From Pelomonas sp. CA6 (lineage in GTDB: Bacteria > Pseudomonadota > Gammaproteobacteria > Burkholderiales > Burkholderiaceae_C): a stretch of 64,000 nt of DNA. Position 1 is the first letter of the stretch, and the number at the start of each line of letters is the position of its first letter. The position numbers and the translations under genes were made by a program. The stretch spans positions 203,584-267,583 of the forward strand of contig NZ_JAKZFD010000009.1 in the NCBI RefSeq assembly GCF_022549225.1. Direction: 5' to 3'. Under the pieces are notes generated by a model. That model did no database searches. It saw only the letters and a program-made list of their open reading frames with translations, and was not told the origin of the DNA. Positions 38,454-47,564 of the stretch are shown one piece after another.

Positions 38454-39361
38454 CCCGCATCCAAGCCAACCTGCTGCTGACCGTGATCGCGATGATCTGG
38501 GGCTCCGCCTTCGTGGCGCAGAGCCACGGCATGGCCGACGTCGGCCCCATGATGTTCACCGGCGTGCGCTTCCTCATCGGCGCGCTGGTCGTGCTGCCCT
38601 TGATCGTGCTCGAACGACGCCGTCCGGACGCGCGCCCGCTGCGCCGCGCCGACGGTGGAAAGATCGCCGGGCTGGGCCTGCTGCTGCTGCTGGGCGCCGC
38701 GCTGCAGCAGGTCGGCATCAAGTACACGACCGTGACCAACGCCGGCTTCCTGACCGCGCTGTACGTGCCGCTGGTGCCGGTGCTGGGCTGGCTGCTGCTG
38801 CGCCATGTGCCGCACTGGTCGGTCTGGCCCGGCGCGCTCGCCTGCCTGGTGGGCGCCTTCCTGCTGTCGGGGGCGCACGAGCTTCAGGTGGGGCTGGGCG
38901 ATGCCTGGGTAATTGCATCCGCGCTGCCGTGGGCGGTCCATGTGCTGCTGGTCGGCCGCGTCGCCGACCGCCTGGCCTCGCCCTTCGCGGTGGCGGGCGG
39001 ACAGTTCCTGGTCTGCGGCCTGGTCGCGCTGCTGTGGGCCCTGGCCTTCGAACCTTGGAGCCTGGCGGGTCTGCGCGCCGCGGCCTGGCCGCTGCTGTAC
39101 ACCGGTGTGATGTCGGTGGGCGTGGCCTTCACGGCCCAGGTCGTGGCGCAGCGCCATGCGCATGCGGCCGACGCCGCCATCATCCTCAGCTCCGAAACCC
39201 TGTTCAGCGCACTGTTCGGCTACTTCCTGATGGGCGACCGCCTGGCGCCGCTGGGCCTGCTGGGCTGCGGCCTGATCCTGGGCAGCATGCTGCTGGTGCA
39301 GTTGCTGCCCATGTGGCAGGCCCTGCGCCCCGCCCGCGCCACGTCGCACGCGCAAACCTAG
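38450..39361 (+). CDS. EamA/DMT-family transporter
   Basis: Ten-helix inner-membrane exporter of the drug/metabolite transporter superfamily; 303 residues made of two EamA repeats. The first begins LLLTVIAMIWGSAFVAQSHG, the second near residue 150 (LGDAWVIASALPWAVHVLLV) and ends with AIILSSETLFSALFGYFLMG and a basic tail. Substrates of such proteins are usually amino acids, nucleosides or related metabolites and cannot be guessed here. It is coupled to the DUF455 gene by an ATGA overlap. Confidence 0.92.
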   Translation: MTRIQANLLLTVIAMIWGSAFVAQSHGMADVGPMMFTGVRFLIGALVVLPLIVLERRRPDARPLRRADGGKIAGLGLLLLLGAALQQVGIKYTTVTNAGFLTALYVPLVPVLGWLLLRHVPHWSVWPGALACLVGAFLLSGAHELQVGLGDAWVIASALPWAVHVLLVGRVADRLASPFAVAGGQFLVCGLVALLWALAFEPWSLAGLRAAAWPLLYTGVMSVGVAFTAQVVAQRHAHAADAAIILSSETLFSALFGYFLMGDRLAPLGLLGCGLILGSMLLVQLLPMWQALRPARATSHAQT

Positions 39362-39367
39362 GGTTTG

Positions 39368-39382
39368 CCCTATGTCATAGGG
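39368..39382. promoter_or_regulatory. Perfect palindrome upstream of the 53-residue protein
   Basis: CCCTATG-T-CATAGGG is a perfect 7-1-7 inverted repeat, embedded between two GGGTTT copies (39361 and 39380). It starts seven bases after the EamA stop and lies about 80 bases before a small gene, a plausible operator position. Confidence 0.5.
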
Positions 39383-39462
39383 TTTTCACTTAGTCCTGGC
39401 ACAGTCCATCGCAACGCAGCACCGACTGCCCGCGATAACAACACGTCAGGAAAGGAAACCCC

Positions 39463-39624
39463 ATGAGCCAACTGCCCCACTTCATCGCCACCTCGCAGCG
39501 CTACCTGCAGCTGAACAGCGTGGCGGCCCAGCCGCCGCGTGCCACCCGGGTCGAGCCGGTGGCCTTCGCGCTGATCATCGCCGGCTTCGGGCTGACCGCG
39601 CTGCTGGCCGTGCTGGGTGCCTGA
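39463..39624 (+). CDS. Small single-helix membrane protein (53 residues)
   Basis: A short gene with good support: GGAAAGGAAACCCC just before the ATG is a strong purine-rich ribosome-binding site, and a palindrome and AT-rich upstream DNA suggest its own promoter. The product begins MSQLPHFIATSQRYLQLNSV, has a short basic/Pro stretch (AQPPRATRVEP) and ends with one hydrophobic helix (VAFALIIAGFGLTALLAVLGA). It should insert in the inner membrane with the C-terminus at or across it. I recognise no family. It stands between an EamA exporter and a convergent Lrp regulator. Confidence 0.65.
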   Translation: MSQLPHFIATSQRYLQLNSVAAQPPRATRVEPVAFALIIAGFGLTALLAVLGA

Positions 39625-39647
39625 GCGCCCCGGGGCCGAACCGGGCC

Positions 39648-40124
39648 TCAGTCTTCCAGCGGAAACGCGCTGGTTTTCTTCACGGTGCGCAGCACCAGCA
39701 TGGAATTGGCCCGGGCCACGCCCGGCAGCTGCATCAGGACCTGGCTGTGGAAGCGCTCCAGGTCCTCGGCGTCGCGGTAGGCAAAGCGCAGCAGGTAGTC
39801 GTTGCTGCCGGCCACGTAGAAGCAGTCCAGGATCTCCGGCGCGTCCTTCACCGCCTGCTCGAAGGCCGCCAGCGCCGCGGGCGTCATGCGTTCCACGTTG
39901 ACGATGGTGTAGCTGGTACCGGGCCGTCCGATGGCCTTGGGGTTGAGCAGCGCCACCACGCGGTCCACCACCCCCGACTCCTCCAGCCGCTTGACGCGGC
40001 GCAGGCAGGCCGACGGCGACAGGTGCACACGCTGGGCCAGGTCCTGGTTGGCGATGCGGGCGTCCTGCTGCAAATGGGTCAGGATGGCGCGGTCAATCGC
40101 ATCCAGTTGCACGGCGTTCGTCAT
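39648..40124 (-). CDS. Lrp/AsnC-family transcriptional regulator
   Basis: Amino-acid-responsive regulator of 158 residues. The N-terminal helix-turn-helix has LDAIDRAILTHLQQDARIAN and LAQRVHLSPSACLRRVKRLE, and the C-terminal RAM ligand-binding domain has ILDCFYVAGSNDYLLRFAYR, all typical. It is divergent from an omega-amino-acid transaminase, which it probably controls in response to the amino acid substrate. An inverted repeat (GATT-GCA-AATC) in the gap is a candidate binding site. Confidence 0.94.
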   Translation of the reverse strand: MTNAVQLDAIDRAILTHLQQDARIANQDLAQRVHLSPSACLRRVKRLEESGVVDRVVALLNPKAIGRPGTSYTIVNVERMTPAALAAFEQAVKDAPEILDCFYVAGSNDYLLRFAYRDAEDLERFHSQVLMQLPGVARANSMLVLRTVKKTSAFPLED

Positions 40125-40166
40125 GGGCGCAATTCTGCGTCAGATCGATTCGGGTTGGCGCGCCTG

Positions 40167-40177
40167 GATTGCAAATC
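40167..40177. promoter_or_regulatory. Candidate Lrp operator
   Basis: GATT-GCA-AATC is a short inverted repeat in the divergent lrp/transaminase gap, about 50 bases upstream of a TAGACT -10-like box (40227-40232) for the transaminase. The position suits an activator; the match to any Lrp consensus is weak. Confidence 0.35.
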
Positions 40178-40261
40178 GACCGCCTCCGCCCTGGCACAAC
40201 GCCGCCCGATTGCGCGCCGCTTTGCCTAGACTTCAGCGCACTCATCGCCGCTGGAGCTCCC

Positions 40262-41581
40262 ATGACCACCCCCCATGACGCCGCGCTGGACGCCTACTGG
40301 ATGCCGTTCACGGCCAACCGCCAGTTCAAGAAATCGCCGCGCCTGCTGACCCGTGCCGATGGCATGTACTTCACCGACGACCGCGGCCGCCAGGTGCTGG
40401 ACGGGATCGCCGGCCTGTGGTGCGTCAACGCCGGCCACAACCGGCCGCGCATCGTGCAGGCCATCCAGCAGCAGGCCGCGGAGCTGGACTTCGCGCCGCC
40501 CTTCCAGATGGGCCATCCCAAAGCCTTCGAGCTGGCCACGCGCCTGGCCGACATCAGCCCGGCGGGCATGAACAAGGTCTTCTTCACGAATTCCGGCTCG
40601 GAGTCGGTGGAGACGGCGCTGAAGATCGCGCTGGCCTACCACCGCGCGCGCGGCGACGGCCAGCGCACCCGGTTGATCGGCCGCGAGCGCGGCTACCACG
40701 GTGTCAACTTCGGCGGCATCTCGGTGGGCGGCATGGTGGCCAACCGCAAGATGTTCGGCGCGCTGCTGGCCGGTGTGGACCACATCCGCCACACCCACGA
40801 TCCGGCCCGCAACGCTTTCAGCCAGGGGCAGCCGGCGCATGGCGCCGAGTTCGCCGACGAGCTGGAGCGCCTGGTCACGCTGCACGACGCCTCCACCATC
40901 GCCGCAGTGATCGTCGAACCGGTGGCCGGCTCCACTGGCGTGCTGGTGCCGCCGCAGGGCTATCTGCAGCGCCTGCGCGAGATCTGCGACCGCCACGGCA
41001 TCCTGCTGATCTTCGACGAGGTCATCACCGGCTTCGGCCGCACCGGCCAGGCCTTCGCAGCCCAGACCTTCGGCGTCACGCCCGACCTGATGACGGTGGC
41101 CAAGGGCCTGACCAATGGCTGCGTGCCCATGGGCGCGGTCATCGCCAGTGAACACGTGCACGCGGCCTTCATGCAGGGCCCCGAGCATCTGATCGAGTTC
41201 TTCCACGGCTACACCTACTCGGCCCATCCGCTGGCCTGCGCGGCCGGCCTGGCGACGCTGGACACCTATGCCGAGGAGGGGCTGCTGACGCGCGCCAGCG
41301 AACTGCAGCCGGCCTTCGCCGAGATGCTGCATTCGCTGCGCGGCGAGCCGCATGTGATCGACGTGCGCAACATCGGCCTGGTCGGCGGCGTCGAGCTCAG
41401 CCCGAGACCCGGCGAGCCGACCAAGCGCGCCTTCGATGTCTTCCTGGACTGCTGGGAACAGGGCGTGCTGATCCGCACCACGGGCGACACCATCGCGCTG
41501 TCGCCACCGCTGATCGCCAGCGCCGACGAGCTGCAGCGCATGGTCGAGTCCCTGCGCACGGCACTGCGCCGCCTGGCCTGA
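40262..41581 (+). CDS. Class III omega-amino acid:pyruvate aminotransferase
   Basis: PLP enzyme of 439 residues that moves the amino group of omega-amino acids such as beta-alanine to pyruvate. The opening YWMPFTANRQFKKSPRLLT is characteristic of beta-alanine:pyruvate transaminases. The PLP region has SGSESVETALKIA, LLIFDEVITGFGRTG and the Schiff-base Lys281 in LMTVAKGLTNG. The ATG at 40262 has TGGAG upstream. It is divergent from an Lrp-type regulator. Beta-alanine and related substrates are likely, but taurine or putrescine-type amines cannot be excluded. Confidence 0.92.
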   Translation: MTTPHDAALDAYWMPFTANRQFKKSPRLLTRADGMYFTDDRGRQVLDGIAGLWCVNAGHNRPRIVQAIQQQAAELDFAPPFQMGHPKAFELATRLADISPAGMNKVFFTNSGSESVETALKIALAYHRARGDGQRTRLIGRERGYHGVNFGGISVGGMVANRKMFGALLAGVDHIRHTHDPARNAFSQGQPAHGAEFADELERLVTLHDASTIAAVIVEPVAGSTGVLVPPQGYLQRLREICDRHGILLIFDEVITGFGRTGQAFAAQTFGVTPDLMTVAKGLTNGCVPMGAVIASEHVHAAFMQGPEHLIEFFHGYTYSAHPLACAAGLATLDTYAEEGLLTRASELQPAFAEMLHSLRGEPHVIDVRNIGLVGGVELSPRPGEPTKRAFDVFLDCWEQGVLIRTTGDTIALSPPLIASADELQRMVESLRTALRRLA

Positions 41582-41590
41582 GTTCCCCTA

Positions 41591-41622
41591 CCCGCCCGGC
41601 CGGGGCGGCCCTCCCGGGCGGG
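41591..41622 (+). terminator. GC hairpin after the transaminase
   Basis: CCCGCCCGG (41591-41599) pairs with CCGGGCGGG (41614-41622) ten bases after the stop codon. No U-tract is present, so termination efficiency is doubtful. Confidence 0.4.
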
Positions 41623-41640
41623 AGGCGGCCGGGGCTGAGG

Positions 41641-41646
41641 CATGAT
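41641..41646 (+). promoter_or_regulatory. -10-like box before the second EamA gene
   Basis: CATGAT is eight bases before the ATG at 41655, consistent with a leaderless start. It is a weaker match to TANNNT than the boxes at 18114 and 43673. Confidence 0.3.
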
Positions 41647-41654
41647 GCGCGCCC

Positions 41655-42602
41655 ATGACGTCGTCCCACCCCACCCCGACCATCCCCTGGCTGGCCTATG
41701 GCTGCCTGGCCGCCAGCACCAGCCTGGTGGGCAGCTACGTCGGCCTGTCCAAGCTGCTGGTGGCGGTGTTCCCGGTCTTTCTGCTGGCCTGGCTGCGCTT
41801 TGGCATCGCCGCGGTGCTGATGGCCGGCTGGCTGCGCGCGCCGCGCGGCGCCACGCCGCTGGCGCCGCGCACGCGCGGGCTGCTGTTCCTGGAATCCTTC
41901 ATCGGTAACTTCCTCTTCTCCATCTGCCTGCTCTTCGGACTGCGCCAGAGCTCCGCCGTGGTCGCCGGCGTGGTGATGGCGGGTATCCCGGCGGCCGTGG
42001 CGCTGCTGAGCTGGCTGCTGCTGCGCGAGCGCATCGCCGGGCGCGTGCTGGCCGGCATCGCGCTGGCGGTGGGCGGCATCGGGCTGGTGGCGCTGCAGCG
42101 CCACGACGGCAGCGCCACCGGCGGCAGCCCCTGGGGGCTGGCGCTGCTGCTGGCCGCGGTGTTCTGCGAGGCGAGCTACGTGGTCATCGGCAAGAAGCTG
42201 ACGCAAGACCTGACCCCGCGACGCATCAGTGCGCTGATCAACCTGTGGGGGCTGGTGCTGGTCACGCCACTGGGCCTGTGGCAGGCGCTGCAATTCGACT
42301 TCGGCGCGGTGCGCCCTGGCCTCTGGGGCTTGCTGGGCTTCTACGCCGCGGCGGCCAGCATGGTCACGGTCTGGCTGTGGATGCGCGGGCTGCAGCAGGT
42401 CGCCGCGTCGCGGGCCGGGGTCTTCATGGTGTTCCTGCCACTGGCCACCGCGCTGGTGGGGCTGGTGTTTCTGGGCGAGCGCATCACGCCGGTGCAGGCC
42501 CTGGCCTATGCGTTGGCGCTGGCCGGCGTGCTGCTGGCCACCTGGCCCGATCGGCGCGGCGCGCCCCAGGCGATGGGCGGCCACGCAAAAGTGATGGGCT
42601 GA
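41655..42602 (+). CDS. EamA/DMT-family transporter
   Basis: Second drug/metabolite-type exporter in the window, 315 residues with ten predicted helices in two EamA repeats. It starts WLAYGCLAASTSLVGSYVGL; the second repeat begins near WGLALLLAAVFCEASYVVIG and ends ALAYALALAGVLLATWPDR. It is only distantly like the first EamA protein, so it is not a local duplication. It follows the transaminase gene after a GC hairpin and probably has its own promoter. The cargo is unknown. Confidence 0.92.
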   Translation: MTSSHPTPTIPWLAYGCLAASTSLVGSYVGLSKLLVAVFPVFLLAWLRFGIAAVLMAGWLRAPRGATPLAPRTRGLLFLESFIGNFLFSICLLFGLRQSSAVVAGVVMAGIPAAVALLSWLLLRERIAGRVLAGIALAVGGIGLVALQRHDGSATGGSPWGLALLLAAVFCEASYVVIGKKLTQDLTPRRISALINLWGLVLVTPLGLWQALQFDFGAVRPGLWGLLGFYAAAASMVTVWLWMRGLQQVAASRAGVFMVFLPLATALVGLVFLGERITPVQALAYALALAGVLLATWPDRRGAPQAMGGHAKVMG

Positions 42603-42670
42603 GCGGGGCGGCGACGGCCGCCATGCCCTAGCATCGCGGTTTCGCCTCCCACGAACCGCAAGAACCGACC

Positions 42671-43663
42671 ATGTCCGCGACGACCGACCACCCCACCCAT
42701 CTGCGCATCCACCAGTTCGCCGGCCTGAAGCCCGGCCCGCGCCTGCTGGTGACGGGCGCCGTGCATGGCAACGAGGTGGCCGGCGTCGGCGCGATCCAGC
42801 GCGTGATGGATCTGCTGGACCGCGGCGAGCTGACCCTGCTCAAGGGCACGCTGACGATGATTCCCATCGTCAACCCGCTGGCCCACCGCCTGCAGCGCCG
42901 CGAGGGCGAGCGCAACCTGAACCGCAATCTGCGCGTGAACCCCATCCCGCAGGACTTCGAGGACCGCGTCGCCAACCAGCTCTGCCCCTGGCTGGCGGCC
43001 AGCGACGTGCTGCTGGACTTGCACAGTTTCAACAACCCCGGCCCCGCGTTCGCGATGCTGGGCCCGCGCGACAACGACGGCGATCTGGAACCCTTCCGCC
43101 ACGAGAAGGCCGAGGGCCAGCTGGCGCTGGCGGTGGGCACGCAGCGCATCGTCGAGGGCTGGCTCTCCACCTATGCGCTGGGACTCAAGCGCCGCGCCGA
43201 GAAAAGCGGCGACGGCTCGCGCCGCCAGGCGCTGCAGCAGGACCCGCACTACGGCGTGGGCACGACCGAGTACATGCGCGCCCAGGGCGGCTACTGCATC
43301 ACGCTGGAATGTGGCCAGCATGCCGACCCGGCGGCCCCCGAGGTCGCCTTCCGGGCCATCCTGCGCACCCTGGTGCTGCTGGGCCTGGTGGCGCCCGGCT
43401 GCGTGGAGCCGGCCGACCCGGCGCGGCCGGTGGAGCTGCTGCAGCTGTACGAGGTGATCGACCGCGACCATGCCGACGACCGCTTCGAGCGCCAATGGGC
43501 CAGCTTCGACCCCGTGGTCCAGGGCCAGCGCATCGGCACGCGCGCGGACGGCAGCCCGGTGCTGGCGCCGGCCGATGGCCGCATCGTCTTCCCCAACGAC
43601 AAGGCGCAACCCGGCCACGAGTGGTTCTACCTGGCAAAGCCCAGCGACCGCCAACTGGGTTGA
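42671..43663 (+). CDS. AstE/aspartoacylase-family metallohydrolase
   Basis: Zinc-dependent deacylase of the succinylglutamate desuccinylase/aspartoacylase (M14-like) family, 330 residues. Metal and catalytic motifs are present: LVTGAVHGNEVAG (His32, Glu35), NLNRNLRVNP and the third ligand in LLDLHSFNNPG; the late ITLECGQH supplies the catalytic Glu. The C-terminal beta domain (from about residue 245) has the usual GTRADGSPVLAPADGRIVFP. It cleaves an N-acyl group from an unknown amino acid or amide. Nothing nearby belongs to an arginine-succinyltransferase pathway, so true AstE function is unlikely. Confidence 0.88.
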   Translation: MSATTDHPTHLRIHQFAGLKPGPRLLVTGAVHGNEVAGVGAIQRVMDLLDRGELTLLKGTLTMIPIVNPLAHRLQRREGERNLNRNLRVNPIPQDFEDRVANQLCPWLAASDVLLDLHSFNNPGPAFAMLGPRDNDGDLEPFRHEKAEGQLALAVGTQRIVEGWLSTYALGLKRRAEKSGDGSRRQALQQDPHYGVGTTEYMRAQGGYCITLECGQHADPAAPEVAFRAILRTLVLLGLVAPGCVEPADPARPVELLQLYEVIDRDHADDRFERQWASFDPVVQGQRIGTRADGSPVLAPADGRIVFPNDKAQPGHEWFYLAKPSDRQLG

Positions 43664-43672
43664 GCGACGCGC

Positions 43673-43678
43673 TACAGT
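43673..43678 (+). promoter_or_regulatory. -10-like box before the DsbA-family gene
   Basis: TACAGT is seven bases before the ATG at 43686. With a normal start-site distance the mRNA would begin at or within a base or two of the ATG. Confidence 0.45.
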
Positions 43679-43685
43679 GCCCCGC

Positions 43686-44360
43686 ATGACGACCCCCGCC
43701 CCCCTGCGAATCGACTTCGTCTCCGACGTGGTCTGCCCCTGGTGCGCGATCGGCCTGAAGTCTCTGGAACAGGCGCTGGCGCGCCTGCCCGAGCTGAAGG
43801 TCGAGCTGCATTTCCAGCCCTTCGAACTGAACCCGCAAATGCCGCCCGAAGGCGAGGAGATCGAGGAGCACCTGACGCGCAAATACGGCTCCACGCCGGC
43901 CCAGCGCGAGCAGATCCGCGAAACCATACGCCAGCGCGGCGAGGCGCTGGGCTTCGTGTTCACCAAGGGCGCGCGCGACCGCATCTACAACACCTTCGAC
44001 GCCCACCGGCTGCTGCACTGGGCCGGCCTGCAGGGCTCGCAGGCCCAGCGCGACCTGAAGATGGCGCTGCTGACCTGCTATTTCACCGAAGGCCGCAACC
44101 CCGGCGACCGCGCCGTGATCCTGGACGCGGTGCAGCGCGCCGGGCTGGACGTGCAGGCCGCGGCCCAGGTGTTCGACCAGCGCCAGTTCGCCGACGAGGT
44201 GCTGGACGCCGAGTCCGACTGGCATGCCAAGGGCATCAGCTCGGTGCCCGCCATCGTGATCGACGGGCGCTACCTGATCCAGGGCGGGCAGCCGCCCGAG
44301 GCTTTCGAGCAGGCGCTGCGCCAGATCGCGCAGGAAGCCGCCGGCACGGCGCAGGGCTGA
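43686..44360 (+). CDS. DsbA-family (FrnE-like) thiol oxidoreductase
   Basis: Cytoplasmic thioredoxin-fold protein of 224 residues related to FrnE and 2-hydroxychromene-2-carboxylate isomerases. There is no signal peptide. The redox site is CPWC (Cys17, Cys20) in FVSDVVCPWCAIGL, the helical insertion spans about residues 60-160, and the cis-Pro loop is ISSVPAIVIDGRYLIQGGQP. It may isomerise disulfides or protect against oxidative stress, as FrnE does in Deinococcus. It follows the AstE-like gene by 22 bases but has a -10-like box of its own and ends before a clear terminator. Confidence 0.92.
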   Translation: MTTPAPLRIDFVSDVVCPWCAIGLKSLEQALARLPELKVELHFQPFELNPQMPPEGEEIEEHLTRKYGSTPAQREQIRETIRQRGEALGFVFTKGARDRIYNTFDAHRLLHWAGLQGSQAQRDLKMALLTCYFTEGRNPGDRAVILDAVQRAGLDVQAAAQVFDQRQFADEVLDAESDWHAKGISSVPAIVIDGRYLIQGGQPPEAFEQALRQIAQEAAGTAQG

Positions 44361-44430
44361 ATTTCCGCGCTGATCCGGCAAGGCCGGGATTGCCCGTGCC
44401 CTGCTTGAGAGACAATCCTTCCCGTTGATC

Positions 44431-44468
44431 CGGGGCCCACGCATGGCGTGCCGGCCCCGTTTTCTTTT
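44431..44468 (+). terminator. Intrinsic terminator after the DsbA-family gene
   Basis: CGGGGCC-cacgc-ATG-gcgtg-cc-GGCCCCG forms a long two-part stem followed by TTTTCTTTT. It is one of the best intrinsic terminators in the window and separates the DsbA-family gene from rdgC. Confidence 0.88.
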
Positions 44469-44558
44469 GGCCAGAGCGCGCCCCCCGGCCCCGCCGTTTG
44501 CATCCGCCTCCGGGTGGGCAGGAACGCCGGGGCGACCCTTTGTTTTCTTGAGAGCACG

Positions 44559-45596
44559 ATGTTCAAGAACCTGATCGTCTATCGCATCGCTGCCGATTGG
44601 CAGCCTTCCCCCGAGGCCCTGGAAGATGCGCTGGAGGCCGAGCGCTTCCAGTCCTGCGGCGCCACCCAGGCGCTGTCGCTGGGCTGGGTGCCGCCGCGCG
44701 GCGAACCCGGCGCCGCGCTGCTGGAGCAGGTGGACACGCACTGGCTGCTGACCCTGCGCCAGGAGCGCCGCGTGCTGCCCGGCGCGGTGCTGCGCCGCCA
44801 CGTCGAGGAGATGGCCCAGCGCATCGAGCAGGAAACCGGCCGCAAGCCCGGCAAGAAGCAGATGAAGGACCTGAAGGAGGAGGCGGCGCTGGAGCTGCTG
44901 CCGCGCGCCTTCACCCAGCAGTCGCACCAGCGCGTGTGGATCTCGCCGCGCCAGGGCCTGCTGATGGTCGATGCCGGCTCCATCAGCAAGGCCGACGAGC
45001 TGATCAGCCTGCTGATCAAGGCCGACCCCGGGCTGAACCTGCACCTGCTGCAGTCGGCCGAATCCCCGGCCGCCTGCATGGCCGCCTGGCTGATGGACAG
45101 CGTGCCGCCCGAGCATCTGGTGATCGACCGCGAATGCGAGCTCAAGAGCGCGGACGAAATGAAATCCGCGGTGCGCTACGCCCGCCACAACCTGGACATC
45201 GACGAGGTGCGCGCCCACCTGACCAGCGGCAAGATGCCGACGCGGCTGGCACTGACCTGGCGCGAGCGGGTCTCGTTCACGCTGACCGACACGCTGCAGA
45301 TCAAGAAGATCAGCTTCCTGGACATCGTCTTCGAGGGCCGCGACAAGCCGGCCAAGGACGAGGCCTTCGATGTCGACGCGGCGCTGGCCACCGGCGAGCT
45401 GAGCCGGCTGATCCCGGACCTGATCGAGGGGCTGGGCGGCGAGCTGAACTTCGCCGAGGCCGCGCTGCAGGGCAGCCATCCGCAGCAGACGCGCGACGGC
45501 GAACGCGGCGGCGGCGCGGATGCGGCCACCACCACCGGCCCGGGCACCGAGGCCGCGCTGGCCCAGGCCGCCGACGAACTGCCGCCCTGGGCCTGA
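44559..45596 (+). CDS. rdgC: Recombination-associated protein RdgC
   Basis: Ring-shaped DNA-binding protein that limits RecA filament formation; it acts in the nucleoid. It is 345 residues against about 303 in E. coli. The start MFKNLIVYRIAADWQPSPE and the blocks ALSLGWVPPRG, EETGRKPGKKQMKDLKEEA-like TGRKPGKKQMKDLKEEAALE and RLALTWRERVSFTLTDTLQI are family signatures. The extra length is a C-terminal low-complexity tail (Gly/Ala/Asp/Thr) ending in DELPPWA, perhaps a docking peptide. It lies after a strong terminator and convergent with ogt. Confidence 0.95.
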   Translation: MFKNLIVYRIAADWQPSPEALEDALEAERFQSCGATQALSLGWVPPRGEPGAALLEQVDTHWLLTLRQERRVLPGAVLRRHVEEMAQRIEQETGRKPGKKQMKDLKEEAALELLPRAFTQQSHQRVWISPRQGLLMVDAGSISKADELISLLIKADPGLNLHLLQSAESPAACMAAWLMDSVPPEHLVIDRECELKSADEMKSAVRYARHNLDIDEVRAHLTSGKMPTRLALTWRERVSFTLTDTLQIKKISFLDIVFEGRDKPAKDEAFDVDAALATGELSRLIPDLIEGLGGELNFAEAALQGSHPQQTRDGERGGGADAATTTGPGTEAALAQAADELPPWA

Positions 45597-45623
45597 GCTC
45601 CGACGCCGGAACGGCCCGGGGTC

Positions 45624-46235
45624 TCAGTCCAGGTCCAGCTCCCCCTGCTGGCCCGCCCACTGCCCGGTGGCGCGGGCCTCCAGGCGCAACAGCTTTTCCT
45701 TGGTGATCGCGCCGCCATGGGCCGAGAAGCCGCCCAGCCCGGCCCGCGACCCACGCCCCGGCAGCACGCGATGGCAGGGCACGATGGGCGCGAAGGGATT
45801 CAGCCCCATGGCCTGGCCCACCGCGCGCGCGGCGTGGGGACTCTTCAGCAAGGCCGCCAGTTCGCCATAGCTGCGCGTCTGGCCCTGCGGGATCTGGCGC
45901 GCCAGCAGGTACAGCGCGGTCTGGAAGGGCGACAGCCCGCGCTCGTCCAGCGGCAGCGTGGCCAGGCCGGGCGCCGGCTCGCCGGCCATCAAGGCCTTCA
46001 GCTGGACCATGGCGTCGGCGACGAAGGCCGGCACCGCGTCGCCCTCGGCGCAGCGCTGCGCGCTGGGAAAGCGCTGACGCATGCGATCGCGAGTCTCGCC
46101 GCGCGTGGCCTCGGGCAGCTGCGACCCCACCAGCCCCTGCGCCGACCAGGCCAGCCCGCACAGCCCCAGCCGGGTCTCGACGCAGAGCCAGTACAGCGGA
46201 CCGCGCGGATCGGCCGAGGCCGGATCACCCATCAT
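45624..46235 (-). CDS. ogt: Methylated-DNA-protein-cysteine methyltransferase (Ogt)
   Basis: Suicidal DNA repair protein taking the methyl group from O6-methylguanine; 203 residues. The active site is IVPCHRVLPGRG with the acceptor Cys; LSPFQTALYLLARQIPQGQT and SYGELAALL form the DNA-binding helix-turn-helix, and KEKLLRLEARA follows the active site. The start at 46235 is followed by a second ATG; a GTG at 46271 overlapping the dusA stop is an alternative. An unusual feature is a short, poorly conserved N-terminal domain rich in Arg. It is downstream of dusA on the same strand. Confidence 0.92.
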   Translation of the reverse strand: MMGDPASADPRGPLYWLCVETRLGLCGLAWSAQGLVGSQLPEATRGETRDRMRQRFPSAQRCAEGDAVPAFVADAMVQLKALMAGEPAPGLATLPLDERGLSPFQTALYLLARQIPQGQTRSYGELAALLKSPHAARAVGQAMGLNPFAPIVPCHRVLPGRGSRAGLGGFSAHGGAITKEKLLRLEARATGQWAGQQGELDLD

Positions 46236-46267
46236 CCCGCCCGCCCCCGGATAGGCCGCTGCGGCGG

Positions 46268-47290
<1,023 letters not shown>

Positions 47291-47521
47291 AACGCTGTGC
47301 AGGGTCCAAATCGATGGGGAGCGGCGAGCTTGCCCCGGCACGCATCGCGCGGCCGCGTCACAGGCTCCCCGCCCGCTTCCACCCCGGCGGGGTGAGAACG
47401 GACGAAAGCGCGATTTTCTCAGAGTCCGGAATCCCCGGCCGCCCGCGGGCACGGTGGCGCGCGCACGACAGGCCTGTCCCGGATCTGCCCGATTTTTTGA
47501 TCTGGATGAAGGTGGAGATAT

Positions 47522-47542
47522 TGCGAATCGTTACCATTCGCA
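47522..47542. promoter_or_regulatory. Fur-box-like palindrome
   Basis: TGCGAAT-cgttacc-ATTCGCA is a perfect 7-7-7 inverted repeat; the 19-base core GCGAATCGT-T-ACCATTCGC follows the 9-1-9 Fur layout with one mismatched pair and resembles Fur boxes of betaproteobacteria. It lies 23 bases before the ATG at 47565. A TATTGC -10-like box (47518-47523) with TTGATC 16 bases upstream overlaps it, so iron-loaded Fur would block the promoter. Confidence 0.7.
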
Positions 47543-47564
47543 CAATCAAATCACAAGCACAACC

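Noticed and set aside
45570..45596. RdgC tail as an SSB-like DNA-repair docking peptide
   Set aside because: The end DELPPWA lacks the acidic-Asp plus Pro-Phe end that defines such peptides; only a general docking idea was kept.
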